In this document: positions 55,967 to 63,974 of the stretch, in pieces
Layout of the letters: each line of letters begins with the position of its first letter
Position numbering within the stretch: position 1 is the stretch's first letter
Source of the DNA: Thiohalocapsa sp. PB-PSB1
Lineage (GTDB): Bacteria > Pseudomonadota > Gammaproteobacteria > Chromatiales > Chromatiaceae
Assembly (NCBI GenBank): GCA_016745215.1
Contig: CP050890.1
Location: forward strand, 2,666,001-2,730,000
Reading direction: 5' to 3'
Length of the DNA: 64,000 bases
Notes under the pieces: generated by a model
What the model saw: the letters and a program-made list of their open reading frames with translations, nothing else
Told to the model about the DNA's origin: nothing
Database searches by the model: none
Position numbers and translations under genes: made by a program

Positions 55967-56106
55967 GTGCAGCGGTGCGGATGTCCCGCTGCTGTTTGTC
56001 GTTGTCGTATTCGTTGCCGTAATCGCTCATCGTGGGTTATTGATGACGACCACGATGACGACAACGACAGCAACGAGTCTCGCGACTTCCGCAGCAGAGC
56101 GTTAGC
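55967..56106. repeat. Kai-flanking structured repeat, copy 2
   Basis: About 140 bases matching copy 1 (52486) in its ends and hairpin arms (GTCGTTGTCGT/ACGACAACGAC) with a longer central part. In one plus-strand frame it reads on to RALALAHELESVEHLIPLYRKRISEV and a stop at 56176. Confidence 0.75.
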
Positions 56107-56255
56107 CCTCGCGCACGAGCTTGAATCCGTCGAGCATCTGATTCCGCTGTACCGCAAACGAATTTCTGAGGTCTAACCCTGAGTTATCCCCACAAACCGG
56201 CCCTGGCATCAGGACGGTTCTACCATGGCCGATCCTTGTCGTTTAGCCGGCGCGT

Positions 56256-56321
56256 CGCCCGCAAGCGGGCTCCTACAAGCCGCCGGGTAAGGCCGACGTA
56301 GGAGCCCGCTTGCGGGCGAAT
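56256..56321. repeat. REP-type palindrome, copy 2
   Basis: Arms CGCCCGCAAGCGGGCTCCTAC and the complement GTAGGAGCCCGCTTGCGGGCG around a 20-base loop. It is the more perfect version of 9108-9171. It marks the end of the core block before the second cassette array. Confidence 0.8.
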
Positions 56322-56390
56322 AGGCCGACGACGCCGGCCGGACGCCGGCCACAGGGCCTTGCCAACAGGGCAGTGTAAGGCGTTGTTACA

Positions 56391-56576
56391 GCAGCGATTG
56401 AGCGTGTGCGTCTTCGTGTAGCAGAGGGTGGACATAACGTCCCAGATGAGATAATCAGAAGACGATACCATAAAGGTTGGAACAATTTCATTCTGTATTA
56501 TAAAGCGGTAGTGGACTCATGGATTATTTTTGATAATTCTGGCACATCGCCTGTGATCCTGGAGAAAAACCCATGA
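56391..56576 (+). pseudogene. Zeta-toxin-like kinase, C-terminal remnant
   Basis: The frame reads ERVRLRVAEGGHNVPDEIIRRRYHKGWNNFILYYKAVVDSWIIFDNSG..., the C-terminus of zeta-toxin-like P-loop kinases (the G-G-H-x-V-P-x-x-x-I-x-R-R block). The P-loop half is missing. Its stop codon overlaps the next start by ATGA, so the pair was an operon. Confidence 0.7.
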
Positions 56577-56767
56577 CAGAGAACGTATCGCAGTCACAAT
56601 TGGCACTTAATGCTATGTATCGAGCATCACAAGTTGCTATCGCCCGGGCTGCAGAAAAAAATCTAAACATACCAATATGGCAAAATGGCAAAATCGTTTT
56701 TATTAATGCAAAAGAAGAACTCCTAACAAAAGGCTCAACCCGACCGCATACTGCGCCGGCGAGCTAA
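56573..56767 (+). CDS. Small partner of the zeta-like kinase
   Basis: 64 residues; ATG at 56573 follows GGAG by nine bases. It is a helical N-terminal part (MTENVSQSQLALNAMYRASQVAIARAAEK) with a short strand region (IPIWQNGKIVFINAKEEL), and the last residues run into attC A. Its function is unknown; it probably served with the kinase. Confidence 0.6.
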   Translation: MTENVSQSQLALNAMYRASQVAIARAAEKNLNIPIWQNGKIVFINAKEELLTKGSTRPHTAPAS

Positions 56768-56827
56768 GATGTTTTGTTCGGGGTATGGGTAAGGCGCAGT
56801 ATGCGTCGGGTCAGCCTTACGTTATAT
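56721..56827 (+). repeat. attC site A (second array)
   Basis: 107 bases between TCCTAAC and GTTATAT with arms CCCGACCGCATACTGCGCC/GGCGCAGTATGCGTCGGG. The second array is read rightward. Confidence 0.88.
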
Positions 56828-56921
56828 TAAAACGCTATCGCGTTGGAAGAGACCACACCCGAAACAAAGCAGCACCGGCGCTGAAATAAACAATAAAAAA
56901 GAAAAAGAATGAGCACACTCG

Positions 56922-58166
56922 ATGGCATCGCCATTCCTTTCCTCTCCAACTCCCAATCATAGAGCGGAACACACGCACTCCGGCTCCAACCAGAGACCGA
57001 CGTTCGAAGTTGCCGACATCCTGCGCGCGCATTTGCCCGACTCCCTGCACGAGCACTCCCATCCGCTGCACGTGCACAAGGTACTCAGTGCCATCCAAAA
57101 CTGCCGCACCGCGGCACTGGGCGGGCACATCGACTACTGCACCGACTGCGGCACCCTTCACAACAGCTACAACTCCTGTCGCGACCGCCACTGCCCGAAA
57201 TGTCAAGGGCTGGAGAAAGCGCGCTGGATCGAAGCGCGCAAAGACGAACTGCTGCCGGTTGCCTATTTTCATACTGTCTTCACGTTACCGCATGCGATCA
57301 ACGACTGGGTGGGCTGGAACGACAAACTGATCTACGACCTGCTGTTCGCCAGCTCGACGGACACCCGACAAGACTTTGCCGGGCGCCATTGGCACGGAAC
57401 GCTCGGCATCACCGCCGTGCTGCACACCTGGGGCCAGACGATGGAGCGCCACATCCATCTGCACTGCATCGTGCCAGGCGGAGCCTTAACGTTCGATGGC
57501 GAACAGTTCAAGCCCTGTCCGCATCGCGACTGGCTATTCCCGGTCAAAGCGCTGTCCAAGGTCTTCCGCGGAAACTACCTCGAACGCCTGGAGCGCAGGC
57601 AAGCCGCGGGCGAGCTGAAGAGCCCGCCAGGGGTGCACTTCGCCGCGTTGCGCAAGGCACTGCGGGAACACGACTGGGTGGTGTACGCCAAACCCCCATT
57701 CGGCGGACCGCAACAGCTCATCGACTACCTTGGGCGTTACACCCACCGCATTGCCATCAGCAACCACCGCATCCTGAGTGTTGCCGACGGCAAAGTCACC
57801 TTCACCTGGAAAGACGACAAAGACGGCGCCAAGAGCAAGGACATGACGCTGGACGCCCACGAATTCATCCGGCGGTTCATCCTGCACATTCTACCGCCGC
57901 GTTTCACCCGCATCCGCCACGATGGACTGCTCGCCTGCGGACACCGCGCCAGCAAGCTCAACCGCGTCAAAGCGCTGCTCGGCCTAGTGCGCGTGACGAC
58001 GAACAAAGAGCGCGAGCCCTACGACGTCTTACTGCGACGCCTGAGCGGAAAAGACATCCACGTCTGCCCATTCTGCGGCGGACGGCTGCGACGTCATCAA
58101 GCCCTTGCGCCGACCATCGGACCCTCGCGCGGCCAGGATCCGCCGCTCATGCACGAGGCGGCCTGA
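56922..58166 (+). CDS. IS91-family (Y2/HUH) transposase, cassette copy 1
   Basis: 414 residues: zinc domain CTDCGTLHNSYNSCRDRHCPKC, HUH motif ERHIHLHCIV, tyrosine block VVYAKPPFGGPQQLIDYLGRYTHRIAI, C-terminal CPFCGGRLRRHQ. The cassette runs 56822-58526. It begins TTATAT immediately after the crossover G of attC A, and its own attC starts with the exact complement ATATAAC. About 95% identical to the copy at 60332 by eye. Confidence 0.94.
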   Translation: MASPFLSSPTPNHRAEHTHSGSNQRPTFEVADILRAHLPDSLHEHSHPLHVHKVLSAIQNCRTAALGGHIDYCTDCGTLHNSYNSCRDRHCPKCQGLEKARWIEARKDELLPVAYFHTVFTLPHAINDWVGWNDKLIYDLLFASSTDTRQDFAGRHWHGTLGITAVLHTWGQTMERHIHLHCIVPGGALTFDGEQFKPCPHRDWLFPVKALSKVFRGNYLERLERRQAAGELKSPPGVHFAALRKALREHDWVVYAKPPFGGPQQLIDYLGRYTHRIAISNHRILSVADGKVTFTWKDDKDGAKSKDMTLDAHEFIRRFILHILPPRFTRIRHDGLLACGHRASKLNRVKALLGLVRVTTNKEREPYDVLLRRLSGKDIHVCPFCGGRLRRHQALAPTIGPSRGQDPPLMHEAA

Positions 58167-58425
58167 TGACCACCTCAACCACTCGATCCGCAACGGCTCG
58201 GGAAACTATCGCTGTGTTGCGATGTGGCCGAGAAGAGCGAAAACCCGTTGTGCTCTTTGCAACAGCGCTGCACTTCCGGAGCCGGGCGCGCACAACGGAC
58301 CCTTGTTCCATCGTCCCCTCCAATAAAAGAGCGTGTTTCCACGCCCCAGTCAGGGACTGAATGTTGTAGAATCCCCATAGCGGTTTGCCGAAACGGGAAG
58401 TGAAGCGAACCAAAAAAAGGTTTAA

Positions 58426-58532
58426 ATATAACAAGTCGTTAAACCTGCGAAGCCCGCGCCGGTCGGGCATCGCGGCGCTTCGCGCTCGCGGCCCGACCGG
58501 CGCGGGCTTCGCAGGTTAACTAAACGTTGGGC
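58426..58532 (+). repeat. attC site B
   Basis: 107 bases between ATATAAC and GTTGGGC with near-perfect arms CCTGCGAAGCCCGCGCCGG. The 22-base tip ATCGCGGCG...GCTCGCG is the exact reverse complement of the tip in attC E. Confidence 0.92.
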
Positions 58533-58562
58533 GATGCTGCGCCTCCGACGAGCGAGCGCTAA

Positions 58563-59024
58563 ATGAAGCGTAGAGTCTATGCAGACACCTCTGCTATCGG
58601 TGGCTGTTGCGATGTAGAGTTCCAGCACGGGTCGATCCCGCTCTTCGATGCATTTCGATCCGGAGCTGAGATTCTCGTAGTGTCTGACATCACCATAGCC
58701 GAGTTAGAGGGGGCGCCGGAATCGGTACGCGACGTGTTGTTGTCCGTACCGAAAGAGCACACAGAACTTGTCCGTTTTTCGCAAGAAGCCGAGGATTTAG
58801 CGGAGATGTATTTGCGCGAAGGCGTTGTATCCCGCAAAAGCCGGGTAGACGCTCAACATATCGCGATTGCGACAGTTTGCCGCGCAGACGTTCTTGTTAG
58901 TTGGAACTTCAAGCACATCGTGAATCTTGCCCGGATACACGGATATTGCGCTGTCAACCTGAAGCTCGGCTATCCTATGCTTGAGATCCGGTCCCCAGTA
59001 GAGGTACTGCATCATGAAGATTGA
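58563..59024 (+). CDS. PIN-domain protein (VapC-like toxin)
   Basis: 153 residues. Acidic catalytic positions are visible in VYADTSAIGGCCDVEF (first Asp), DITIAELEGAP (Glu), SRVDAQHIAIATV (Asp) and VSWNFKHIVN (N/D pocket). PIN domains cleave RNA. The ATG at 58563 is the only start near the cassette border. The second gene overlaps its end by 11 bases. Confidence 0.85.
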   Translation: MKRRVYADTSAIGGCCDVEFQHGSIPLFDAFRSGAEILVVSDITIAELEGAPESVRDVLLSVPKEHTELVRFSQEAEDLAEMYLREGVVSRKSRVDAQHIAIATVCRADVLVSWNFKHIVNLARIHGYCAVNLKLGYPMLEIRSPVEVLHHED

Positions 59025-59235
59025 GGCTGTTGCGCTTATGCGAGAAGCCCGCGAACGAATTCGCAACGACATTGAAGCCATGTCCTGGATCGAAGAGCAC
59101 GAATACCTGCGGTCACACCTTGGTTGGTACGAATCCAGGCTGAGTCCAACGCCCAACAACAGCGCCACCTCCGACCGCGTTCTGGCTGGCCGGCGCTGCT
59201 GCGCCGGCCAGCCAGAACGCGGCGGGGTGCGCTAA
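59014..59235 (+). CDS. Probable partner (antitoxin) of the PIN protein
   Basis: 73 residues, of which the first 45 (MKIEAVALMREARERIRNDIEAMSWIEEHEYLRSHLGWYESR) form an amphipathic, acidic helix pair like a PIN-toxin antitoxin. The rest is encoded by the attC, as is common for last genes in cassettes. Order is toxin first, antitoxin second. Confidence 0.65.
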   Translation: MKIEAVALMREARERIRNDIEAMSWIEEHEYLRSHLGWYESRLSPTPNNSATSDRVLAGRRCCAGQPERGGVR

Positions 59236-59244
59236 ACGTTGCGC
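59151..59244 (+). repeat. attC site C
   Basis: 94 bases between GCCCAAC and GTTGCGC with arms GCGTTCTGGCTGGCCGGCGC/complement. Its R'' equals the complement of the cassette start (GTTGGGC at 58526). Confidence 0.92.
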
Positions 59245-59474
59245 TCACAATAGAGGAGTATTGGAGATGCCATCTATCCATGACCGGCTCGGTTCTGTCT
59301 TGAAAATAGCTGCGCTTGATTTTACGTCTTTAACATCCCTGACTACAGCCGCGGCACCTATTCAATGGTCTGCAAACGGTCATTATTACGATATTGTAGA
59401 TTCGAACATCCATTGGGATGATGCTAAATCGCTTGCGGAAGCGATGACACGTAGTGGCATGACGGGACATCTTG

Positions 59475-59606
59475 GGCCTTGTTCATAAGCTCGGCCAAGA
59501 CTTAGGGTCAACCTCGAATGTCACAGTATTTTAAATATAAAAACAAAGTCTTACGAAAAAGCCCCACGCACCCGCTCGTCAGTTGGTCGGAGTTATGAAC
59601 AAGGCC
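59475..59606. mobile_element. MITE type 1, copy 1
   Basis: 132 bases with terminal repeats GGCCTTGTTCATAA/TTATGAACAAGGCC, flanked by the 8-base direct repeat ACATCTTG (59467-59474 and 59607-59614). No coding capacity. A second copy is at 63623. Confidence 0.92.
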
Positions 59607-59707
59607 ACATCTTGTAACCGTAACCTCTGCCGAAGAGAACTTGTGGCTTACTAGCACCTTTGGCCCTGGAAATCTTCAGCTCCATTGGTCAGGGGGGTTC
59701 CAACTAG

Positions 59708-59806
59708 GAGGCTGTCCGAGAATGAAAATAAGACACAAGATATAGAGTGCACAACTCGATTGTAGGCGCTATATGTTGTACGTGCTCTGAGTTCTCGGAC
59801 AGCCTC
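59708..59806. mobile_element. MITE type 2
   Basis: 99 bases with terminal repeats GAGGCTGTCCGAGAA/TTCTCGGACAGCCTC, flanked by CTAG on both sides. A CTAG-type duplication fits an IS5-type transposase acting in trans. Only one copy in the window. Confidence 0.88.
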
Positions 59807-60169
59807 CTAGCCGGTCCTGCAGAACCAGCTGACAGTTGGCGATGGATCACAGGAGAACCATGGATTTTTGACAACTGGTCACCAGGAGAACCCAACAACC
59901 TCGATTCAGCGTTTGGAGGAAACGAAGACGCGCTTATCTTCGATCACGGAGTTAATTCCTCGGGAAAGAGTTGGAACGACCTACATCGAGAGAATCCGCT
60001 TCACGCCGGTTTCGTGGTGGAGTTTGAGCCTACCACTCAGCCCGTGCCTGAGCCCACCTCCCTTCTGCTATTGCTAGCTGGAGCATCCGGCATGCTTCTC
60101 TTGTCCCGAAAAAGAACCAATAAGCTGCTTTTTTAGGATGTCTGCGCGCACGTGACTTTATTTGCACAA

Positions 60170-60237
60170 GCCCAACAAGCCGCTAAACTCCGAAGCCAGC
60201 CAAACAGCGGCTGACTCGGGTTAGCGGCACGTTATTT
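60170..60237 (+). repeat. attC site D
   Basis: 68 bases between GCCCAAC and GTTATTT with arms CCGCTAA/TTAGCGG and an inner GCCAGCC loop. The shortest attC here. Confidence 0.85.
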
Positions 60238-60331
60238 TAAAACGCTATCGCGTTGGAAGAGACCACACCCGAAACAAAGCAGCACCGGCGCTGAAATAAA
60301 CAATAAAAAAGAAAAAGAATGAGCACACTCG

Positions 60332-61576
60332 ATGGCATCGCCATTCCTTTCCTATCCAACTCCCCATCATAGAGCGGAACACACGCACTCCGGCTCCAAC
60401 CAGAGACCGACGTTCGAAGTTGCCGACATCCTGCGCGCGCGTTTGCCCGACTCCCTGCACGAGCACTCCCATCCGCTGCACGTGCACAAGGTACTCAGTG
60501 CCATCCAAAACTGCCGCACCGCGGCACTGGGCGGGCACATCGACTACTGCACTGACTGCGGCACCCTTTACAACAGCTACAACTCCTGTCGCGACCGCCA
60601 CTGCCCGAAATGTCGAGGGCTGGAGAAAGCGCGCTGGATCGAAGCGCGCAAAGACGAACTGCTGCCGGTACCCTATTTTCATACCGTCTTCACGCTGCCG
60701 CATGCGATCAACGACTGGGTGGGCTGGAACGAAAAACTGATTTACGACCTGCTGTTCGCCAGCGCAACGGACACCCTGCAAGCCTTTGCCGCTCGTCATT
60801 GGAACGGAACGCTCGGCATCACCGCCGTGCTGCACACCTGGGGCCAGACGATGGAGCGTCACATCCATCTGCACTGCATCGTGCCAGGCGGAGCGTTCAC
60901 GTTCGATGGCGAACAGTTCAAACCCTGCCCGCATCGTGACTGGTTATTCCCGGTCAAAGCGCTGTCCAAGGTCTTCCGCGGAAACTACCTCGAACGCCTG
61001 GAGCGCGCGCAAGCCGCGGGCGAGCTGAAGAGCCCGCCGGGGGTGCACTTCGCCGCGTTGCGCAAGGCACTGCGCGAGCACGACTGGGTGGTCTACGCCA
61101 AACCCCCGTTCGGCGGACCGCAACAGATCATCGACTACCTCGGGCGATACACCCAGCGCATTGCCATCAGCAACCACCGCATTCTGACTGTTGCAGACGG
61201 CAAAGTCACCTTCACCTGGAAAGACGACAAAGACGGCGCCAAGAGCAAGGAAATGACGCTGGACGCCCACGAATTCATCCGGCGGTTCATCCTGCACATC
61301 CTACCGCCGCGTTTCACCCGCATCCGCCACGATGGACTGCTCGCCTGCGGACACCGCGCCAGCAAGCGCAACCGCGTCAAAGCGCTGCTCGGCCTAGCGC
61401 GCGTGACGACGAACAAAGAGCGCGAGCCCTACGACGTCTTACTGCAACGCCTGACCGGAAAAGACATCCACGTCTGCCCATTCTGCGGCGGACGGCTGCG
61501 GCGTCATCAAGCCCTTGCGCCGACCATCGGACCCTCGCGCGGCCAGGATCCGCCGCTCATGCACGAGGCGGCCTGA
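60332..61576 (+). CDS. IS91-family (Y2/HUH) transposase, cassette copy 2
   Basis: 414 residues with the same motifs as copy 1 (CTDCGTLYNSYNSC, HIHLHCIV, VVYAKPPFGGPQQIIDYLGRYTQRIAI, CPFCGGRLRRHQ). Cassette borders 60232-61934. The upstream 95 bases and the 270-base downstream tract are also conserved with copy 1, so the whole cassette was duplicated. The start box TTATTT differs by one base from the complement of its own R''. Confidence 0.94.
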   Translation: MASPFLSYPTPHHRAEHTHSGSNQRPTFEVADILRARLPDSLHEHSHPLHVHKVLSAIQNCRTAALGGHIDYCTDCGTLYNSYNSCRDRHCPKCRGLEKARWIEARKDELLPVPYFHTVFTLPHAINDWVGWNEKLIYDLLFASATDTLQAFAARHWNGTLGITAVLHTWGQTMERHIHLHCIVPGGAFTFDGEQFKPCPHRDWLFPVKALSKVFRGNYLERLERAQAAGELKSPPGVHFAALRKALREHDWVVYAKPPFGGPQQIIDYLGRYTQRIAISNHRILTVADGKVTFTWKDDKDGAKSKEMTLDAHEFIRRFILHILPPRFTRIRHDGLLACGHRASKRNRVKALLGLARVTTNKEREPYDVLLQRLTGKDIHVCPFCGGRLRRHQALAPTIGPSRGQDPPLMHEAA

Positions 61577-61835
61577 TGAACACCTCAACTACTCGATCCG
61601 CAACGGCTCGGGAAACTATCGCTGTGTTGCGATGTGGCCGAGAAGGGCGAAAACCCGTTGTGCTCTTTGTAACAGCGCTGTACTTACGGAGCCAGGCGCG
61701 CACAACGGACTCTTGTTCCATCGTCCCCTCCAATAAAAGAGCGTGTTTCCACGCCCCAGTCAGGGACTGAATGTTGTAGAATCCCCATAGCGGTTTGCTG
61801 AAACGGAAAGTGAAGCGAACCAAAAAAAGGTTTAA

Positions 61836-61940
61836 ATATAACAAGTCGTTAAACCTGCGAGCCCGCGCCGGTCGGGCCGCGAGCGCGAAGCGCCGCGATG
61901 CCCGACCGGCGCGGGCTCGCAGGTTAACTAAACGTTGGGC
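61836..61940 (+). repeat. attC site E
   Basis: 105 bases between ATATAAC and GTTGGGC. Like attC B except for one compensated base-pair loss in the arms (GCGAGCCC/GGGCTCGC) and a tip that is inverted end to end. Confidence 0.92.
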
Positions 61941-61958
61941 CGCTACGAGAACCGGACG

Positions 61959-62396
61959 ATGAAAGAACTCTCGAAGTTGGGGATAGCCGTACTCCCGATT
62001 ATCGGCGTGATCCTTGGCGCATCACTTCAACACTTTTTTTCGGAGGACTTCGAAGCCGGGAAGCAACTCGCGTCTCTACGCTCCGGAGCATATGTTGATT
62101 ACCTGCGCGCCGTAAGCGGCTTGGCACAAGGCCGAGGTGGAAAGCAAGCCGAGACCCTACTTGCGTCCGCCGCCGATGCCAAAGCGAGAATTGCCATTTA
62201 TGGCTCGCAAAGCGTAATCGCGAAGTTAGCAGAATTCGAACGACTGGGCGCGGCGTTGGACACAAGAGAGAGGGGGGAGGCGTTCCTCGAAATGTGCGTT
62301 CAAATGCGAAAAGAAGGAACGCGCCAAGAAGCCGATACGGAAAAGGAGGAACTGCGCTTAATCCTCTTTGGTTTCGCCGACTACCCAGAGAATTGA
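61959..62396 (+). CDS. Cassette protein with one membrane segment
   Basis: 145 residues from ATG at 61959. One N-terminal membrane segment (LGIAVLPIIGVILGASLQHFF), then a soluble helical part (QLASLRSGAYVDYLRAVSGLAQ, VIAKLAEFERLGAALD). Its stop is just before attC F. Similar small membrane-anchored helical proteins are common in cassettes; the function is unknown. Confidence 0.65.
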   Translation: MKELSKLGIAVLPIIGVILGASLQHFFSEDFEAGKQLASLRSGAYVDYLRAVSGLAQGRGGKQAETLLASAADAKARIAIYGSQSVIAKLAEFERLGAALDTRERGEAFLEMCVQMRKEGTRQEADTEKEELRLILFGFADYPEN

Positions 62397-62400
62397 CATC

Positions 62401-62493
62401 GCCCAACTATCGGCTCGGCCCGACCGCCCGCTGCCCCGCCGCCGCTTCGCGTCCGGCGCGTCACCGGGCGGCGGGCCAGCCTTGACGTTAGCC
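62401..62493 (+). repeat. attC site F
   Basis: 93 bases between GCCCAAC and GTTAGCC; outer arms GGCTCGGCCCGACCGCCCG/CGGGCGG...GGGCCAGCC. It shares outer sequence with attC G. Confidence 0.9.
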
Positions 62494-62518
62494 GAAGAAA
62501 GGCATCTGCCACTAATCG

Positions 62519-62800
62519 TTGAATGTCCGCTACCACATCGACCCCGTGACATCGCTGCCCCACATTTGCGGGCATAATGTTTCGGAAGAGGAAGTTGAAG
62601 AAGCGTTGTCGCAACCCGACGAGGATCGGGCAGGCAGAGAAGGATCTCGGGTTGCAATTGGTCGCACCTTCTCCGGACGGTGCCTTCGGATCATCTACGT
62701 GCCGGACCCCGAACCCAGTAGTGTCTTCGTAGTCACGGCATACGATCTGACCGGAAAGCCTCTCGCCGCTTTCCGAAGGAGACAGAGGTCAAGACGATGA
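62519..62800 (+). CDS. DUF4258-like toxin
   Basis: 93 residues from TTG at 62519 (no better start is visible). The pattern YHIDPVTSLPHICGHNVSEEEVEEALSQPDE, RTFSGRCLRIIYVPDPEPSSVFVVTAYDLTGKPLAAFRRR fits DUF4258 or related BrnT-like toxins with a basic C-terminus. The stop overlaps the next ATG (ATGA). Confidence 0.75.
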   Translation: MNVRYHIDPVTSLPHICGHNVSEEEVEEALSQPDEDRAGREGSRVAIGRTFSGRCLRIIYVPDPEPSSVFVVTAYDLTGKPLAAFRRRQRSRR

Positions 62801-63006
62801 AGAATGCCAGACTTCCCACTGGCTGGGATCAAGAACGCGTTGATCGAGTCCTGAAGCACTACGAGTCACAGTCAGAGGAAGACGCCGTCGCGGAAGACGA
62901 GAATGCCCTCGCTGAAAGCGGGCAAACCTTCATGGAGGTGCCATCCGAACTGGTGCCGCAGATCCGCGAGCTAATCGCCAAGCACAGCCACAAACCGGCT
63001 AACTAG
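62797..63006 (+). CDS. Antitoxin partner of the DUF4258-like toxin
   Basis: 69 residues: LPTGWDQERVDRVLKHYESQSEEDAVAEDENALAE...MEVPSELVPQIRELIAKH. The acidic helix with W-D-x-x-R-V-x-x-V start is typical of antitoxins paired with DUF4258/RelE-like toxins. The stop codon is inside the R'' box of attC G. Confidence 0.8.
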   Translation: MKNARLPTGWDQERVDRVLKHYESQSEEDAVAEDENALAESGQTFMEVPSELVPQIRELIAKHSHKPAN

Positions 63007-63090
63007 CGGCTCGGCCCGACCGCCCGTTGCGGTGCCGCCGCTTACGCGGGCGGCACCGCAACGGGCGACGGGCCAGCCTTGACGTTGGCC
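62997..63090 (+). repeat. attC site G
   Basis: 94 bases between GGCTAAC and GTTGGCC with arms CGCCCGTTGCGGTGCCGCC/GGCGGCACCGCAACGGGCG. Confidence 0.92.
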
Positions 63091-63140
63091 ATACAAAGCC
63101 GTGCAATCGCCATCTGCGGCTAAATACGCTGTGGAGTAAT

Positions 63141-63974
63141 GTGAAAGTGAGATACTTTATTCTACTGTTCGTCTTTTCTTATGTTTCCGGGGTTACAGCA
63201 GAAGAAATTTTTTCGCGGGAGTCGGAACTATCGTGTCCTACAGCGGAAGCTATGGCAAGCGCTGCAGATATAATAAAAAAAATCGACAGCGCTGATCTAA
63301 CTGAACGCGCATTCTATTTCGCTTCGCTTCGAGCCAATGGCTGTTCTACACTGACGAAATGAATCCGTCTAGAAGTATTAGAGCGTGTTCGCGTGGAGAA
63401 TCCCGATGATCTTGTAATCCTCGTGCGACTTCCGACAGGCCTGACTACATACGTTGCCCGATTGGATGGATATAAAAAATATAGAGTTGAAAGGCGTGAA
63501 AAGATTAAGCAGCTCCAAGAAGTGCTAAGAGATGCTGGATATGATCCGGGCCCTATCGATGGCGTAATGGGAGAAAAAACCCGCTCCGCCTTGGCTCAGC
63601 AAGAGGCGGACTTAGCCGAGAAGGCCTTGTTCATAAGCTCGGCCAAGACTTAGGTTTAGCCTCGAACGTTCCAGTATTTTAACTTTAAAAACAAAGTTTT
63701 ACGGAAAAGCTCAACGCACCGGCTCGTCAGTTGGTTCGGAGTTATGAACAAGGCCGCCGAGAAGAAAGCTCGGGATAATTTGCTCCGATGCAATGATAAA
63801 TTGCATTCAGACACGCTTTCGACTCGGACTCAACGGCAATTGCAAGAAACTTTTTCTAATTGCTGCGACTTGATCGCCGCGGTAGACGACTTGATTGCCA
63901 CAGAACTCCGACTTGTGCGACATTACAATAAATCGCTGACGAAAATTAATGCGTTCACTATACCCTTATCATGA
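63141..63974 (+). pseudogene. Exported peptidoglycan-binding protein, broken by a stop codon and a MITE
   Basis: GTG at 63141 after GGAG opens a signal peptide (VRYFILLFVFSYVSGVTA). The frame meets an in-frame TGA at 63360 and continues in the same frame to a peptidoglycan-binding type 1 motif (IKQLQEVLRDAGYDPGPIDGVMGEKTRSAL). It is then cut by a MITE at 63623. Removing the MITE and one GCCGAGAA duplication restores LAEKKARDNLLRCNDKLH to the stop at 63974. Part of cassette H, whose attC lies beyond the window. Confidence 0.75.
63623..63755. mobile_element. MITE type 1, copy 2
   Basis: 133 bases with the same terminal repeats GGCCTTGTTCATAA/TTATGAACAAGGCC as 59475, flanked by the 8-base direct repeat GCCGAGAA (63615-63622 and 63756-63763). 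Confidence 0.92.

Larger units (their letters stand above)
59267..60136 (+). pseudogene. C-type-lectin-like PEP-CTERM protein, split by two MITEs
   Basis: Removing the MITE at 59475-59606 (with one ACATCTTG duplication) and the MITE at 59708-59806 (with one CTAG) gives 627 bases, an open 208-residue frame. The protein has a lectin-type domain (WDDAKSLAEAM, HLVTVTSAEENLWL, GEPNNLDSAFGGNEDALIF, KSWNDLHRENPLHAGFVVE) with the EPN and WND-like calcium-site motifs. It ends with a PEP-CTERM sorting signal (VPEPTSLLLLLAGASGMLLLSRKR). As it stands the frame stops at 59486. Sole gene of cassette D. Confidence 0.88.

Noticed and set aside
58167..58360. Short frames just after the IS91-type transposases (also 61576-61770)
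   Set aside because: They overlap the transposase stop but differ between copies in ways not expected of a conserved protein; more likely the 3' end of the element.
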